A stretch of DNA of 64,000 nt from Megalobrama amblycephala (taxonomy: Eukaryota > Chordata > Actinopteri > Cypriniformes > Xenocyprididae), in NCBI RefSeq assembly GCF_018812025.1, contig NC_063049.1:16763258-16827257 (forward strand). The letters are read 5' to 3'. The notes beneath the pieces were generated by a model. It ran no database searches and was not told the DNA's origin. It worked only from the letters and a program-made list of their open reading frames with translations. The translations under genes and the position numbers were made by a program. Every line of letters starts with the position of its first letter. Positions within the stretch are counted from its first letter, which is position 1. This document shows, in pieces, positions 7,791-19,130 of the stretch.

Positions 7791-10388
7791 ATCAGTGGAT
7801 TCCTATTGATAAAGCAGATTGCTAAAAAAAACCTTCCTGTCTTCCTGGGAAGTGAAAAAGATAGAAAGGAATATGAAATTGCCCAGCGCATCAGTTTTAT
7901 TCAGCAGTAAAAACTTCCCATGAAGCACTTAAAGGCAGCCTTAGATACTTCACCCAGAGCCGCTTTAAGGCGAGTCTCCAAAGACAAAAAAAAAAGAAAA
8001 AAGAAAAAAAGCATAATGTTGTGCTACACTGGCAAGGAAAGGCATTTTGTTTGTTTGTTTGTTTTGTTTGTATTTTTTTATTTTTTTTGAATGTCAGTGG
8101 AAGAGTGGCTTCAGTACTTTAAAAAAATGGCTTATTTCTTAATTAACTGTCAGCTAATCTTCAACGTTTTTGCCATTAAATGTTAATTTTGGGAAAAAAA
8201 TGCTGTTTTAAATGATGCTGAAGACTTTTTGCAAAATGTAGGAATTAGTTTGCAGCAGTTCTCATTCATTTCATTTCATTCATTCATTCAATGACTGACT
8301 GTCATAAAACTCAGTAACTGATTCAGTGACATCAAGGCTATAATGTGATTCAAGGTACACATGATCAAAGTTGACTGTTATGCTTTATCCAATGGTAGAG
8401 CCGCAGATGTTGATATCTCCTGATATAATAAGTTTCATCTCTCTACATGCCTGTGAACTTTCTGCCTAAGGCAGACACAGTCACACTTTCTCAGAAAGCC
8501 TAATGTGTTTGTTTTTGAGTATGTGTATGAGAAAGACTTCATGCAAAAATAACCATGACTGTCTAAGATGTTCCTACTCACCCATTTTTCTTAGAGACGT
8601 GAGTGACTTCTCTCCTCCGTTGTTAATATAAGTGTATCCCGCAGGTCATGACATACACTAAAACAGTGCTGTCCCGGTAATGAGCAGGTTCAAAATATGA
8701 CATTTCACTGATGTAAATGTGGCACACAAACACCGTAGTGCAGCTGCTACATAGCGGCATTACGCATAAAAATTCATAAAAACACCCACTTGCTCATTCC
8801 TTAGGGCAATACATTGCGGTCCACTACAGACTACGGGTAAATGCATCAGTGTCAAGGCTAGAAATCTTCAAGTGGGTGGACCTTGGTGAAATAGGGTCAG
8901 TCTATTCTGTACCTACCCTCTAATTTCATCATGAATATGATGAAGTGTACCTCTTTATTTAGCCTACAGTACCAATAACAGCACAAGTATACACCATAAA
9001 TATGCTGACATGCATGTATGCGAGCAGTGATTATTTTGCATGCGGCCAAATGGAATTTGTATGATACAGACCCTTTTAAACAAATCCAGGGAAAAAAATA
9101 AAATAATAATAAAAAAACATGACATTGAAGCTGAAATCTTCAAATCTTCTGAAGTCACATAATAGCTTTGTGTGAGACTGAGAAGTGACCCACTTTATAG
9201 AAAATCCTCACAGATTTCATAGAGGCTCAAAAGTTTTTGATGGAAATGAATTTCTATTGTTTTTTAATAGTAAAAAAAATGTATATTAACTTATTATGAA
9301 TAAATACATTATTCATATTTTTTTGATTGCATTCACATTTTTACCATTAAATATATGTTTAGATTTGCTGTATTGTTTTTGTATATCACTTTACATCAGT
9401 ATACTGTATGTACGTAGGTAAAGTTGGATATACTTTATATACTGTATAGAGCTGTGCGATAATACATTTTCTGATGATATAAACAGTGGGGAGTGAAGCA
9501 GTGAAGCAGTTGGGGAAAAAAAATTAAGATAAAAAAAAAAAAAAACATATAGGAATAGGAATGTAATCGGTTATAAAAAAAAAAAAAAAAAGATTGGAAG
9601 GACCAGTCATTTTTCTGGGTGGACCAGCGCCACCCTGGACCTTATGAAGCCTTGCTCCTGGAACAGAATCAGTGTATCCAGACTGCCACATTAACCAAGA
9701 CTGATCATTAATTATCACCTGATTATACGTGCTTACTGTGTGACATCACAATGAGAGGCCCAATGAAGCAGCCAAGTTCATCATACCACAATTTCTGCCA
9801 AATTATCAAGCTGGATTCTCAACGTTCATTTCAGGAGGCAAATGATGCTGAATCCACACAGATCCAATCAGTTCCCCACAGGGCAGCGATTGACAGAGTG
9901 ATGAAAATATGAAACCAATGCCCAATATCTAATGAGAATGATGGAGAGAGAGAGTTAACACAGTTGTGTATGAAAAGTACAGATGTGCAAAACTGCATTG
10001 CTCTCAAAAAAAAAAAAAACCCTGCAGTCTACAGTATGTAATAACGGAAACATTGCTCGCAGCAGACGATTTGTGCCTTGGTTTCCTCAGTAAATTTAAT
10101 GTTAAATGCATCAGATTTGTTATGAAAGAGGAGATTTAATGGCTGCAGCAGTTGCGCAAAACAGATGGATTTAAAGATGCAACACATCTGAGACGGTTTG
10201 GGCGGATGAAGAATTGCTCATTTACAGCACAACACTCTGTCAGCATGCAAAACGCTTAAAACCAACCAATATTTTTTTTATTTTTTTTTTTGGCTGAATA
10301 CATATGCAGCTGGTTATTTAATATAAATGTTAAACTGTATTAGTTTACAAATCATGGACTATGGTAAAAATGTTTTGAGTTAATAGCA
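7791..10388. other. AT-rich intergenic gap
   Basis: No supportable gene. It holds short simple repeats (TTTG near 8049, TTCA near 8270) and A-runs. The phrase ATAGAGCTGTGCGATAATAC near 9446 resembles the edge of a dispersed repeat. Confidence 0.5.
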
Positions 10389-10490
10389 TTGTGGGTAGCA
10401 TAGTGGCTCTGTGGGTAGCACTGTCACCTCACACAAGAAGGTCTCCAGTTTGAGTCCCTTCTGTGTGGAGTTTGCATGTTCTCCCAGTGT
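10389..10490 (+). repeat. DANA-type SINE, partial
   Basis: GGGTAGCACTGTCACCTCAC, then AAGAAGGTCTCCAGTTTGAG, then GTGTGGAGTTTGCATGTTCT match the well-known zebrafish SINE in order. Both ends are lost and the copy is diverged. Confidence 0.75.
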
Positions 10491-10624
10491 CTATCATGAT
10501 TTGTGTGAAAAGGAATAAAAGGATTTTATTGTTACTAGTGTTCATTTCAGCTGTGAATTGTATGTATAGGTGTAGGTATGTATAGATGTGTATGTTTTAG
10601 CAAAAAAATATAAGAGGCACATTT

Positions 10625-10765
10625 TTTTTCCAATGAGCCTGGGTTGTCCAAAATTATGACTTACTTTATTCCGTGGAACACAAAAGAAGATATTTTGAGA
10701 AATATCCCAGTGTTTGTTTTTTCCATATAATATAAGTCAATAGGGCCAAATCCAATCCTGACCAA
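10625..10765. repeat. Fragment of a dispersed repeat
   Basis: GTGGAACACAAAAGAAGATA followed by TTTTGAGAAATATC is a phrase common in cyprinid non-coding DNA. Only this fragment is present. Confidence 0.4.
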
Positions 10766-10849
10766 TCCTACCATTTCAAAATTGTTCTATGAAAATAAAC
10801 CCGCGTGCACACACATGGACACACACATAGTGAAGGGGTGCATGCCCAG

Positions 10850-11170
10850 AGCAGTTGGCTAAATGACAGTCTTTCTCAGCCACTCAATCCCCTGGTGCTG
10901 GAGGCTGATTGACAGGCTTGTGCAGTGCTTGTCAATAACTATAAGCTGCAGGTGCTGGAGGGGGGACTCACGTCGCGCTATTCTATTCTGCTGCTATATT
11001 TGGGCCTGCCAGTGCCCGGGCCGGCCAATGGGGGCGCTGTATGGGGCCGGAGGACTGAGGAGGGGCGGGAGGAGAGGCAGACAAAAGCAGACTGCGGGAC
11101 TCCCCGCTGTCAGCGGGTAAACGGGAAGTCCCGTGGAGCCCTGTTCGCCACCCACGGCACAAACAATGCA
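10850..11170. promoter_or_regulatory. GC-rich candidate regulatory element
   Basis: This block stands out from its AT-rich surroundings. It contains TGATTGACAG at 10906-10915, the composite PBX-MEIS/PREP site; CTATATTTGG at 10994-11003, close to an SRF CArG box; CCAAT at 11025-11029 beside GGGGGCG; and several GGGGCGG-like runs. No repeat resemblance is seen within the window. The overlapping ORFs at 10863-11266 show no protein family pattern. Function is inferred from motifs only; it could also be a promoter or a chance GC island. Confidence 0.35.
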
Positions 11171-11892
11171 AACGCACCACCGCTGGACACTCTGTCCCAT
11201 AGGAGAGACATAGAAAGAGAGAGACAGCAAGGCTGTCATAAGTTACACAACCTAGCAGTAAAATGACAGCAGCTTGGAAGAATAGAAAGCGAACAACAAA
11301 AACTGAGCAGAGCAGAAAAATCAGAGGGGAGGTAAAAAAGCCATTTTCATTTACACAAACCAAGATGATCATGCTCAGCCACACCTGAAGCTGTTATAAC
11401 AGTCATTATCAGCATTTTTATAAATAACTCTCATGCAAGAGGCCTTGCTTCTGACGCACTATCACCTCTAAGCAAAAATGGAAGTCAGCAGCCAGCGTCA
11501 CTCGCTCATCTGAATTCACCTAGCAGACCTGATCTACAAAATTTGTCAAGCTTGTGATTGTTATGATGGCTGAAGGATTCTTAACTAGCTTAACCACCAA
11601 GAGTACTAGAGATCAGCTAATATGTGGCTTTTATTTTAATTTTTTTAATTATCGGCATTAGGTGATATGTTTTCTGTTCGACTGATAAGTTTTGGAAATG
11701 GGACTTTTATTTTGACAATACTGATAATGCTTCTTACAGGTGCATAAATTATTTAACAGAAATGTTAAACAAAGAAATGGTATATGAAAAATGCAAAATA
11801 CTGACTTACATGAGAAATTATTATAGCCTTTGCATTTCTATTATTAACAACAGAAAGGAAAATGCTAGTGTTTTTTCCATATACCATTAATT
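11171..11892. other. Gap, nothing recognised
   Basis: AT-rich with short A/G runs; no gene or clear repeat. Confidence 0.4.
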
Positions 11893-11929
11893 TTGTTTAA
11901 CTTTTCTGTTGAATTAGGTGGTTTAAGGA

Positions 11930-13080
11930 CCGGAGACAGACATATACTCAGAGTAGCTCGCAGATGGGAACACCATGGCAGAGATGATGGAGGGAGGAGC
12001 CAGGGAGGAGATGAAGGCAGGAGGAGCCAGGCACAGCCAGTACAAAGGTCCACATTGGAACCGATGATGGAAGGAGCCTGGGTGGAGTCAGTGATCCATC
12101 CACCAGCAGTGGAGCCAGGAGATTTGGAGACCCAGGCAGAGCTGAGTAGACAAGGCAACACCATAAGTCCTGGAGGCCAAGGCGTAGCCGAGGTGAACTG
12201 AGGCAGAGCCGGTGGGACTGAAAACCAAGGCGGAGCCGGAAGGAAATTTGAAACCCGATGGAGCCAAAGGGATGGAGGGAGGAGGTGTAGCTGAAGGCCC
12301 AGAAGTCTGTAGTGCAGGTGATAACTGGCCAAGGCGGAGCAGGAGGGATGAGAGAGCCCGGTGGAGCCATGAGGATGACAGTCCCAGGTGGAGCCGAGGG
12401 AGAGAGGTGCCAAGACTGGTCAACAGGCTGAGGTAGAGTGACGGGCTCAGAAGCTTAAGGCCGATCCAGGGGATCCCCTTGCCAAGTTGGAGCTGGAGAA
12501 CAGAGGACCGAAGGCAGATCCGAGCAGCAGAGTGAAGCAAACACAGGAGGAGGAGCTGGGGGGCTTAAGGGAACCAGCAGAAGCGGGGTCGGAGGAACCC
12601 TTAAGCAAGTGACGCAGGGGACTTGGAGCTGGGCAGGAGTAGCAGAGACACAGGGGACTTAGAGTTGGGTGAGACCAGTGGTGACGGTAAACTTAGGGGA
12701 ATTACCTCCTCCAATTCCTCAAAATAATTCCCAGATGCAGCTCACCCCTTTAGCAGTGGGAGTGTGGGTAGGGCTTCCCTCCATGCCATCATACTCCACA
12801 AGCACACCCACTGGGATAGACGATGTTGTCGGCTCTCAGACCTGGTCAGATTTATTGCTGGGCTCAGGCTTAGGAGAGATGATGTGTACTGGTGGCAGCT
12901 CTGGCGTGGGCATCGCAGCAGGACCCACGAGGACCATCGTTGGGCAGGCATGCCTTACACCCCTCATTCAAGCTGGTCAAATAGAACGCACACAGGAAGA
13001 GGTTTGGGAAGCTTGTAAGGCACGCCAGATCTAAAAAATCTATTCTGTGGTACTCAGGGGATCGTTGCTCCTGCTCCGGG
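11930..13080. repeat. GC-rich degenerate GGAGC repeat block
   Basis: Variants of GGNGGAGCC recur every 15-40 bases across 11980-12660. They keep several frames open (for example 12088-12540 on the minus strand and 12669-13034 on the plus strand). A related texture appears at 37610-37890. The block's composition differs sharply from both flanks, which suggests an old transposon segment, but I could not assign a family. Confidence 0.4.
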
Positions 13081-14035
13081 CAGTCTTCTTATGACAGTGA
13101 TTAAATTATATTACATTATATTATATTGAAGGAAAAGGGTAAAAATGTTTATGTAATTTAAATAATTAGCATTACTTGTTTGGCAAACACATTCCTTTCT
13201 CTGTAATTGAGGCTCATTTATAGAATGAGCTGGATTCACACACTCCAGCACTATTTGCTTGATGCAATTAGCATGGCACTATTACTGGCCATAAAAAATG
13301 GATTTTATGTAAAAAGGATGTTTGCGTGCATTGTTTTTTTCAGCAGATAGAGATCTTGTCTATATATTGGGATAAACCACCAAAAAACCTATACTTGTCA
13401 ACCACTAACCAGAAATATCATTATTAGGCAGAGACTAACAATGCGATAGAATAGACTGAATAATGCAAACTACATAATGATGAATGGGGGCTAATGTAGT
13501 TCATATATAACCTGCCAATGCAGTGACATCCACAGGTACATCCGGAGAGGTGAAATTATTTCCCCATCAGTGCTTTTTGAAATGAGTAAGTAGATAGCGG
13601 GACCATCCGCTGTGCTAGACACATATTGGCCTGGCTGTAACAGGCAATTAAAGCATCCACAGGGTGAAGATTAGAGTCATTAACAGTGCATAACACCAGG
13701 CAACGCACCAGTGAATTATTAAAGACCTTACCTCAGCACTTACTGCAACATGTACTTTACTAAAAATACAGCTCTTTTACATACTTATATAATATTTTAC
13801 TGTTTTGGAGTCTTGTTTTTAACCGGTGGTATTTGTAAATGATATATGTATGTGATAATTGCCATTCATTTGTTATGAATAACTATATTTTGGTTCCAGA
13901 TAAAAAGAGAAAATAACATTAAATTAATTCAATTGTAAAATATTTTATTCACATGATTATTATTGTGATTTTTCCATATATTTATAGACCATTTTTTTCA
14001 TTGCATTTATTGAAAACAACAATAACAACAACAAA

Positions 14036-14038
<3 letters not shown>
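13081..14038. other. AT-rich gap, possible conserved non-coding DNA
   Basis: No gene. The stretch at 13190-13320 carries homeodomain-like TAATTG, AATTAG and CATAAA motifs with little simple sequence. The stretch at 13500-13740 is similar in texture. Both could be regulatory, but only comparison can tell. Confidence 0.35.
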
Positions 14039-14117
<79 letters not shown>

Positions 14118-14134
14118 ATATATATATATGTATG

Positions 14135-14172
<38 letters not shown>
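14039..14172. repeat. (TA)n microsatellite with TGTG and TATG interruptions
   Basis: About 134 bp, mainly TA. It creates spurious open frames of repeated Tyr-Ile on both strands. Confidence 0.95.
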
Positions 14173-14176
<4 letters not shown>

Positions 14177-14262
14177 TTTCAAAAGTTTGGGGTCTGTTTT
14201 TTCATGTTTTTGAAAGAAGTCTCTTATGCTCACCGAGGCTGCATTTATTTGATTTTCTAACA
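14173..14262 (+). repeat. Dispersed repeat 'H', left-end fragment
   Basis: TTCAAAAGTTTGGGGTCTG, then GAAAGAAGTCTCTTATGCTC and GGCTGCATTTATTTGAT match the start of the copy at 21181. The copy abuts the TA microsatellite. Confidence 0.7.
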
Positions 14263-15375
14263 TACACATCTCGCATCCATTCATTTTCTCTATAGGCATA
14301 AAAAAAAAAAAAAAAAAATCAACAAAGTCATCCCTAAACAAGAAGCTTTGGGATGAATTGTATTACAAAATTTGAATCAAGGCAAAAAGAAAAAAGAAAG
14401 GCTGTGTACCTATAAAAAGAAAGAATGAATCACTCATCCCAAAAAGCATTTTGAATGATGTAATCAAATCAGCCAGGGGTTTGGTATAATTTAAATGTAT
14501 TTTCATCTTATAAAACACTTTGAGCTTATCCCAGGTAAGTCCCCTGTTTTAAAAAAAGCAGCTTCAGTTGGTAGCTTTGAAATATGGTAGCTGGTTTATC
14601 GCTGATCTAAGCTGGTCATTAGCTAGTGTAAGCTGGATAACCATCTCGGACAAGCAACAAACCATCTACCAGCTGATCATACCTGATTATCGTGGGAATC
14701 ATAGGGCTCTATATCCAGCAAATGAACAGCTAATGATCATCATCATAAGTCCAGTTATTAAGCAGATAGAAAACAGTTACCATGTTCCAAAACACAGCTA
14801 CAACCTGCTTAAGACTTTACCAGCTAACATTACCTAGCCAATCTGCAATAACTCACTGCTCTGGAGCGCAATTCCCATATCCATGGTAACGACGACTTCT
14901 CTGATTGGTGGCTCCTGCTTCAGTATTTAGTACTGAAACATTTGCCATCATTTAACAACCCCGCAGCTCATGGTAGGTCTGTCTTGAAAGGTTTATAGGT
15001 TATTGCTAAAAATCAATTTGGCTATGAAGATTTTTAATGGTATTTTTACTTCCAAAACCCTTTGTTCAGTCCAAAGTGTGCACACTCCCACATTTTTAAA
15101 GTGCTTTTCCCGTAAATCTATAGCAGATTCATTGTTTCTTGCATGACTGACATACACACATTCAAGGTTACTGGGCCTCAACACATGAAGAGTGATGCTC
15201 AGTGTTTTACACATTGACCTCTGGGGGTCTGTGCAAACCGAGTGGGCAGTTACTCATTGGTGATCTGTAGCCCTTGCGATCAATGTACCACATATCCACA
15301 TCCACCACAGCCATATGTCTCTCAAGGGAGCCAGAAAGATATTAAAGCCACAGAAGAGCAAAGCTGGAGAGCATT
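14263..15375. other. Gap, nothing recognised
   Basis: AT-rich, with AGCTGGTT/AACCAGCT-type words at 14560-14830 that look like an old diverged repeat. No gene is supported. Confidence 0.4.
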
Positions 15376-16195
15376 CCGTATTTTCTGGAATATAAATCAA
15401 GTTTTTATCATCTGAAACATTCTGCGATTTAAATTCCAAAGCAACTTATGTTAACTCTTTCCCCACCAGTGTTTTTTTTTTAAAAAAAAGAAAAATTTCC
15501 AACCACCAGCAGCATTTTTGATCATTTTCACAAAACTTTCATTGCTTTTCAATTGCATACGCGTTGTTTTTATTGCTTGTTTCTGCTTCTTTTTGTCCTG
15601 TGTTTTGATCTGGAGATTAATCTTACAGAAGATGTGTAATGGCGCCCCTACCGTATAACGGTGAAAACATGGATTGCCGGAAAATTCCGTCAATGGCGAG
15701 GAAGCGTTGTGTCATAAATGATAGAAAATTCCGTCAATGGCGGGGAAATGGTTAATTATGTGTTAATTAATACAACTAATTAATGCCATGTATGTAGTAT
15801 TTTCTTGTAAAACATACTCCAATTACCTTAGTTTTACTTACATAGACAATACAGACAATTATATAGACAATACTGTATACATTGAAATCCACTGTAATTT
15901 ATGTTTGTTTAATATTTTCATTCCTGTTTTTTTTATTATTATTTTTTTTATGAACACCATTAAATTTTATGAACACCATTAAAAGGATTTGTTGTGGAGT
16001 GAGGGAAACTAAAATACATGTGTTTATAATGTTTGTAAATGTTTCATTTTATTTACCAGTATTCTACATTATTACTGAATTATATACTGTATGACTAAAA
16101 ATGTGACTAAAAATGCATAGATGTGGCTTATCAACAATGCAATTTTGAACCAGTGTGGCTTATAGTCAGGTGCGACTTATTTTTGGAAAACACGG
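15376..16195. mobile_element. MITE with CCGTATTTTC ends, interrupted
   Basis: CCGTATTTTCTGGAATATAA at the left is matched, with divergence, by the complement of TTATTTTTGGAAAACACGG at the right. GTGGCTTATAGTCAGGTGCG near the right end belongs to the same widespread fish family. Another MITE (15451-15755) is inserted in it. There is no transposase. Confidence 0.65.
15451..15755. mobile_element. Nested MITE with TTAACTCTTTCCCC ends
   Basis: The left end TTAACTCTTTCCCCACCA is complementary to the right end TGGCGGGGAAATGGTTAA, apart from three mismatches. The phrase AAATTCCGTCAATGGCG occurs twice near the right end (15678 and 15726). Confidence 0.65.
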
Positions 16196-16934
16196 TAAGC
16201 GTAAAAGGGGTTTCAGAAGGTCTGTGTGGTTGTTCTCATTAGGAAGGTGACCCCCTCACTCAGAGCGTAAACACTGTTACCAGGCGGAAAGGAATTCACT
16301 CATTAGCATCATCTCTGCAATGTGACTTCCTATCAGCGCATCTGTGTGTGTGTGTGTATGTGTGTGCACAGAAGACATCTGGTGATCCTGTGGGAGATGT
16401 TCAGCTTGGTTAGGCTGCTGTTAGCTCTGCACTGTTGAGGACTTAATAATGAGAAATTAAAGAGTTGTTGTAGCTGCAGGCGGTTCAAGTATAAAGGCTG
16501 CCGTCTGAAAATATTCCTAGCAAAGTTTGGAAAGTCAGCATTTTCCTACGGACAGCTTCAGAACTCTCTTCTCCAAAAGCAACTCTTTCCAATGACGAAT
16601 GTTTCTCACTCTCACCTACATGTATGCCTTTGACCACCGCTGTCAACTTTGGGAAAGTCAGAGGCCACAAATCAGGATCACTTAAGTCTCAAGAGCCCCA
16701 CTACTTGTAAATATGCAAATATGTGTGCACATCCAAAACCCAAATTGGGCCCAGGTGCAGGACAAAAGACAATACACAAAAAAAGGTAGATGTCCACCCA
16801 CTGAAATGAAAGATCAAGAAAATGTTATTACAAACAAGCGAAATGTTTTCGGGACTTCATTAGGATTGTACCTAATGAAGAACTAACAGTTTGAAATGTA
16901 GAACTTGGTTGTAATTACAATTTTCTGGAGTTTT
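16196..16934. other. Gap, nothing recognised
   Basis: Mixed sequence with a TG run near 16341. No gene or clear mobile element. Confidence 0.4.
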
Positions 16935-17147
16935 AGAGGCCATTTACATCACACTGTTTAAAAAAAACGTTTTATGCGTTTTGGACGTTCATTTACATGA
17001 CAATGGCATTTGGCAGCCTAAAAATCCAAGCTTTTGAAATCACGTTTCAAAGTGTACGTTTTTGAAAACGATACCATTGTCGTCTCCGTGTAAACTACAA
17101 AAACTTGAATTTAACGGTAACGCCATGTGCATGCATATTACGTGTTC
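16935..17147. repeat. Fragment of a GTTTACAC-type repeat
   Basis: It contains CCATTTACATCACACTG, GAAAACGATACCATTGTCGT and CTCCGTGTAAACTAC, words of a common cyprinid element whose ends read GTTTACAC. Confidence 0.4.
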
Positions 17148-17363
17148 ATATTACTCACATGAACTGATTTAAATATGTTTTTAGTACATTAATGGATCTT
17201 GAGAGAGGAAATGTCATTGCTGGCTATGCAGGCCTCACTGAGCCATCAGATTTCAAAATATCTTAATTTGTGTTACAAAGATGAACGAAGGTCTTACGGG
17301 TGTGGAACGGCATGAGGGTGAGCAATAAATGACATTATTTTCATTTTTGGGTGAACTAACCCT
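17148..17363 (-). repeat. TTAA-type repeat family 'E', end fragment
   Basis: It matches 25521-25663 joined to 26289-26338 and, inverted, 30571-30873. The visible end reads GGGTGAACTAACCCT. The interior carries GAACGAAGGTCTTACGGGTG, which is the uninterrupted form of the site where element D sits at 25668. Confidence 0.65.
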
Positions 17364-17394
17364 TTATTGACACAGACAGAAAAAATATTAGGCT

Positions 17395-17820
17395 GCTGTC
17401 ACTTTAAGACGGAAAGCACGGATTGAATATACTGACACACATCTGGTTTCTTTCTCAATTGTTCGCTAATGACATAAGCGAGAGAATACTTGCCCAGACA
17501 GGTATCCCTTCAAGCGAAATTAAACGTGAAAGAGGAATCAATTTAATGTTCGAGCGCTGTCTGAAACATGCCTCTCTCTCTCTCTCTCTCTCTGCATGTG
17601 TGCGCTTTGGCTGTGGCACAGGTAACAGCTCGCGAGTCCCGATTTTCGCCTCTTCTTCTGCTTTTAAAATCATTTGAATTTGTTAATAAAACACGTCCAA
17701 ATGATAAACTTTCACTCTATGATGGCTAAACTTAGCAGTTAATCCACGAATCACATGCATGCAGAACCGTTGGACCTTATCCGTACCGATCACGGATTAA
17801 CTGCGATCCGTTGCACCCCT
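17395..17820. repeat. Unclassified repeat ending GCACCCCT
   Basis: The right end (CGATCCGTTGCACCCCT) and the inner words CACGGATTAACTGCGATCC resemble a widespread fish repeat; related words occur near 30968. The left end is unclear. Confidence 0.35.
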
Positions 17821-17990
17821 AAAAATTAAAGAGCACACTTATCATCATGACTACTATCTTACCAGAGATGGAGGAAAACCCTACTCCAGTAAGTAAACAT
17901 GTCCCTGTGAACCGGTCCCCAAAAATTTGGTACTTAAAAGCGCTTCCCTCCATGATTTCTGGTGCACATTGTTTATTTTTACCACACATG

Positions 17991-18168
17991 TGTAACGGAG
18001 GCCAGCTAGTAGTTGCTGTGCGAGTAAACCTCACTCCTCTGATCTCAAGACTGACGCTAGAGGTTGCAGCCTTTAGCCTCCTTGTTAGAGCATCCGACTC
18101 CCACGCCGGAGACCCGGGTTCGAGGCCCGCGCAGAGCGGGGCGCGTAGGACCTGGGTGAGGGGTTACA
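17991..18168 (+). repeat. LTR-like repeat 1
   Basis: 178 bp with TG...CA ends. It lacks 13 bp (AGATGCTCTAGCG) that are present in repeat 2. Otherwise the two differ at only a few positions. Confidence 0.65.
18073..18130 (+). repeat. tRNA-Gly(CCC)-like sequence in LTR 1
   Basis: TAGCCTCCTTGTTAGAGC resembles a D arm with A box, CTCCCACG matches a glycine CCC anticodon loop, and GGTTCGAGGCC at 18117-18127 is a good B box. The acceptor stem is not preserved, so it is not a functional tRNA gene, but it could act as an internal Pol III promoter. Confidence 0.6.
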
Positions 18169-18211
18169 TTGGTGCTGTGACCCGGATGGGAGTGAGGTTT
18201 GGTGGGGTGAG

Positions 18212-18402
18212 TGTAACAGAGGCCAGCTAGTAGTTGCTGTGCGAGTAAACCTCACTCCTCTGATCTCAAGAGATGCTCTAGCGACTGACGCTAGAGGTTG
18301 CAGCCTTTAGCCTCCTTGTTAGAGCATCCGACTCCCACGCCAGAGACCCGGGTTCGAGGCCCGCGTAGAGCGGGGCGAGTAGGACCTGGGTCAGGGGTTA
18401 CA
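18212..18402 (+). repeat. LTR-like repeat 2
   Basis: 191 bp with the same tRNA-like segment (TAG at 18308, B box at 18351-18361). The extra 13 bp complete a hairpin: CTCTAGCG at 18276-18283 pairs with CGCTAGAG at 18289-18296. Confidence 0.65.
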
Positions 18403-18529
18403 TTGGTGCCGTGACCAGGATGGGAGTGAGGTTTAGGGGGCTAGAGCATCTCTTGAGATCAGAGGAGTGAGGTAAGTGAGGTTTACTTGCACAGCAACTA
18501 CTAGCTGGCCTCCGTTACACTTGCGCACC

Positions 18530-18800
18530 TGTGCACCCCTGGTCATACGATGCTATTTTAAAAGGTCATTGTTTTGTTAATGTTCAAAAAACGCATTATT
18601 TTTTTTCACATACTGTACAATATTGCAGCACCTCTATTCCAAGTCTGTCTGAAACGCTCTGATTTCTACAAAGCCCCTCCTCCCGAAAAGTAAATAGTGC
18701 TCTGATTGGCTAGCTGACCCAGTGTGTTGTGATTGGCCAAAAATCTCAAGTGTGTGTCGGAAATGTAACGCCCAATAAGTTTTAAGGCCAAACAAAGGGG
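18530..18800. repeat. MITE-like fragment with paired CCAAT boxes
   Basis: TCTGATTGGC at 18701-18710 and GATTGG at 18731-18736 sit in a context (AAAGCCCCTCCTCCCGA, CTGACCCAGTGTG) that resembles family 'A' and the element at 52845. Its ends were not found. Confidence 0.35.
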
Positions 18801-18848
18801 TTTTGCTTTCACATCCCTCTGTTAGGTACAGAATAAACCCCTAAATCA

Positions 18849-19130
18849 AACCATGAAATCAAAATTGACAATTCTTATTTTTATGGAATATTACAATATC
18901 AATTTTTTTAATTTGTGTGCCCTTGTAATCCCCTCCCTCTTGCAGCCACAACCTGTCAATCACATGGGATCACAGCAATTGAACTATGCAATCAATTCCC
19001 GATGGACAAGAAGTCCCACCCACATTTTTTTTTTCTTTTTTGTTCGAGAAGCCGTTTCACTTTATATACGTCACAATATAGTTAAGAAAATACTATTGCA
19101 ACTTCTGTTTCATCCCGAGTTCAACATAGT
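18849..19130. repeat. MITE family 'G', copy without clear ends
   Basis: CCATGAAATCAAAATTGACA, CCCTCCCTCTTGCAGC and ATTGCAACTTCTGTTTCATC follow the order seen in 50971-51321. Confidence 0.65.

Larger units (their letters stand above)
17991..18519. mobile_element. TRIM-like LTR element carrying tRNA-like sequence
   Basis: Two direct repeats of 178 and 191 bp (17991-18168, 18212-18402) each start TGTAAC and end GTTACA. Each is followed one base later by TGGTGCCGTGACC-type sequence, where an LTR element has its tRNA primer-binding site. Only 43 bp lie between the repeats, including a purine-rich stretch before the second. After the second repeat the spacer recurs (18403-18440) and is followed by an inverted copy of the first 70 or so bp of the repeat (18441-18519). 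No coding capacity exists. The plan is that of a terminal-repeat retrotransposon in miniature; a TIR-bounded MITE with an internal duplication is the alternative. Confidence 0.6.

Noticed and set aside
11865..12540. Long overlapping frames on both strands
   Set aside because: They stay open because of GC-rich degenerate repeats; no domain or splice structure.
13953..14341. ORFs rich in Tyr-Ile on both strands
   Set aside because: Produced by the TA microsatellite.
18073..18130. Genuine tRNA-Gly gene
   Set aside because: There is no acceptor stem, the anticodon stem is imperfect, and it is duplicated within an LTR-like repeat.
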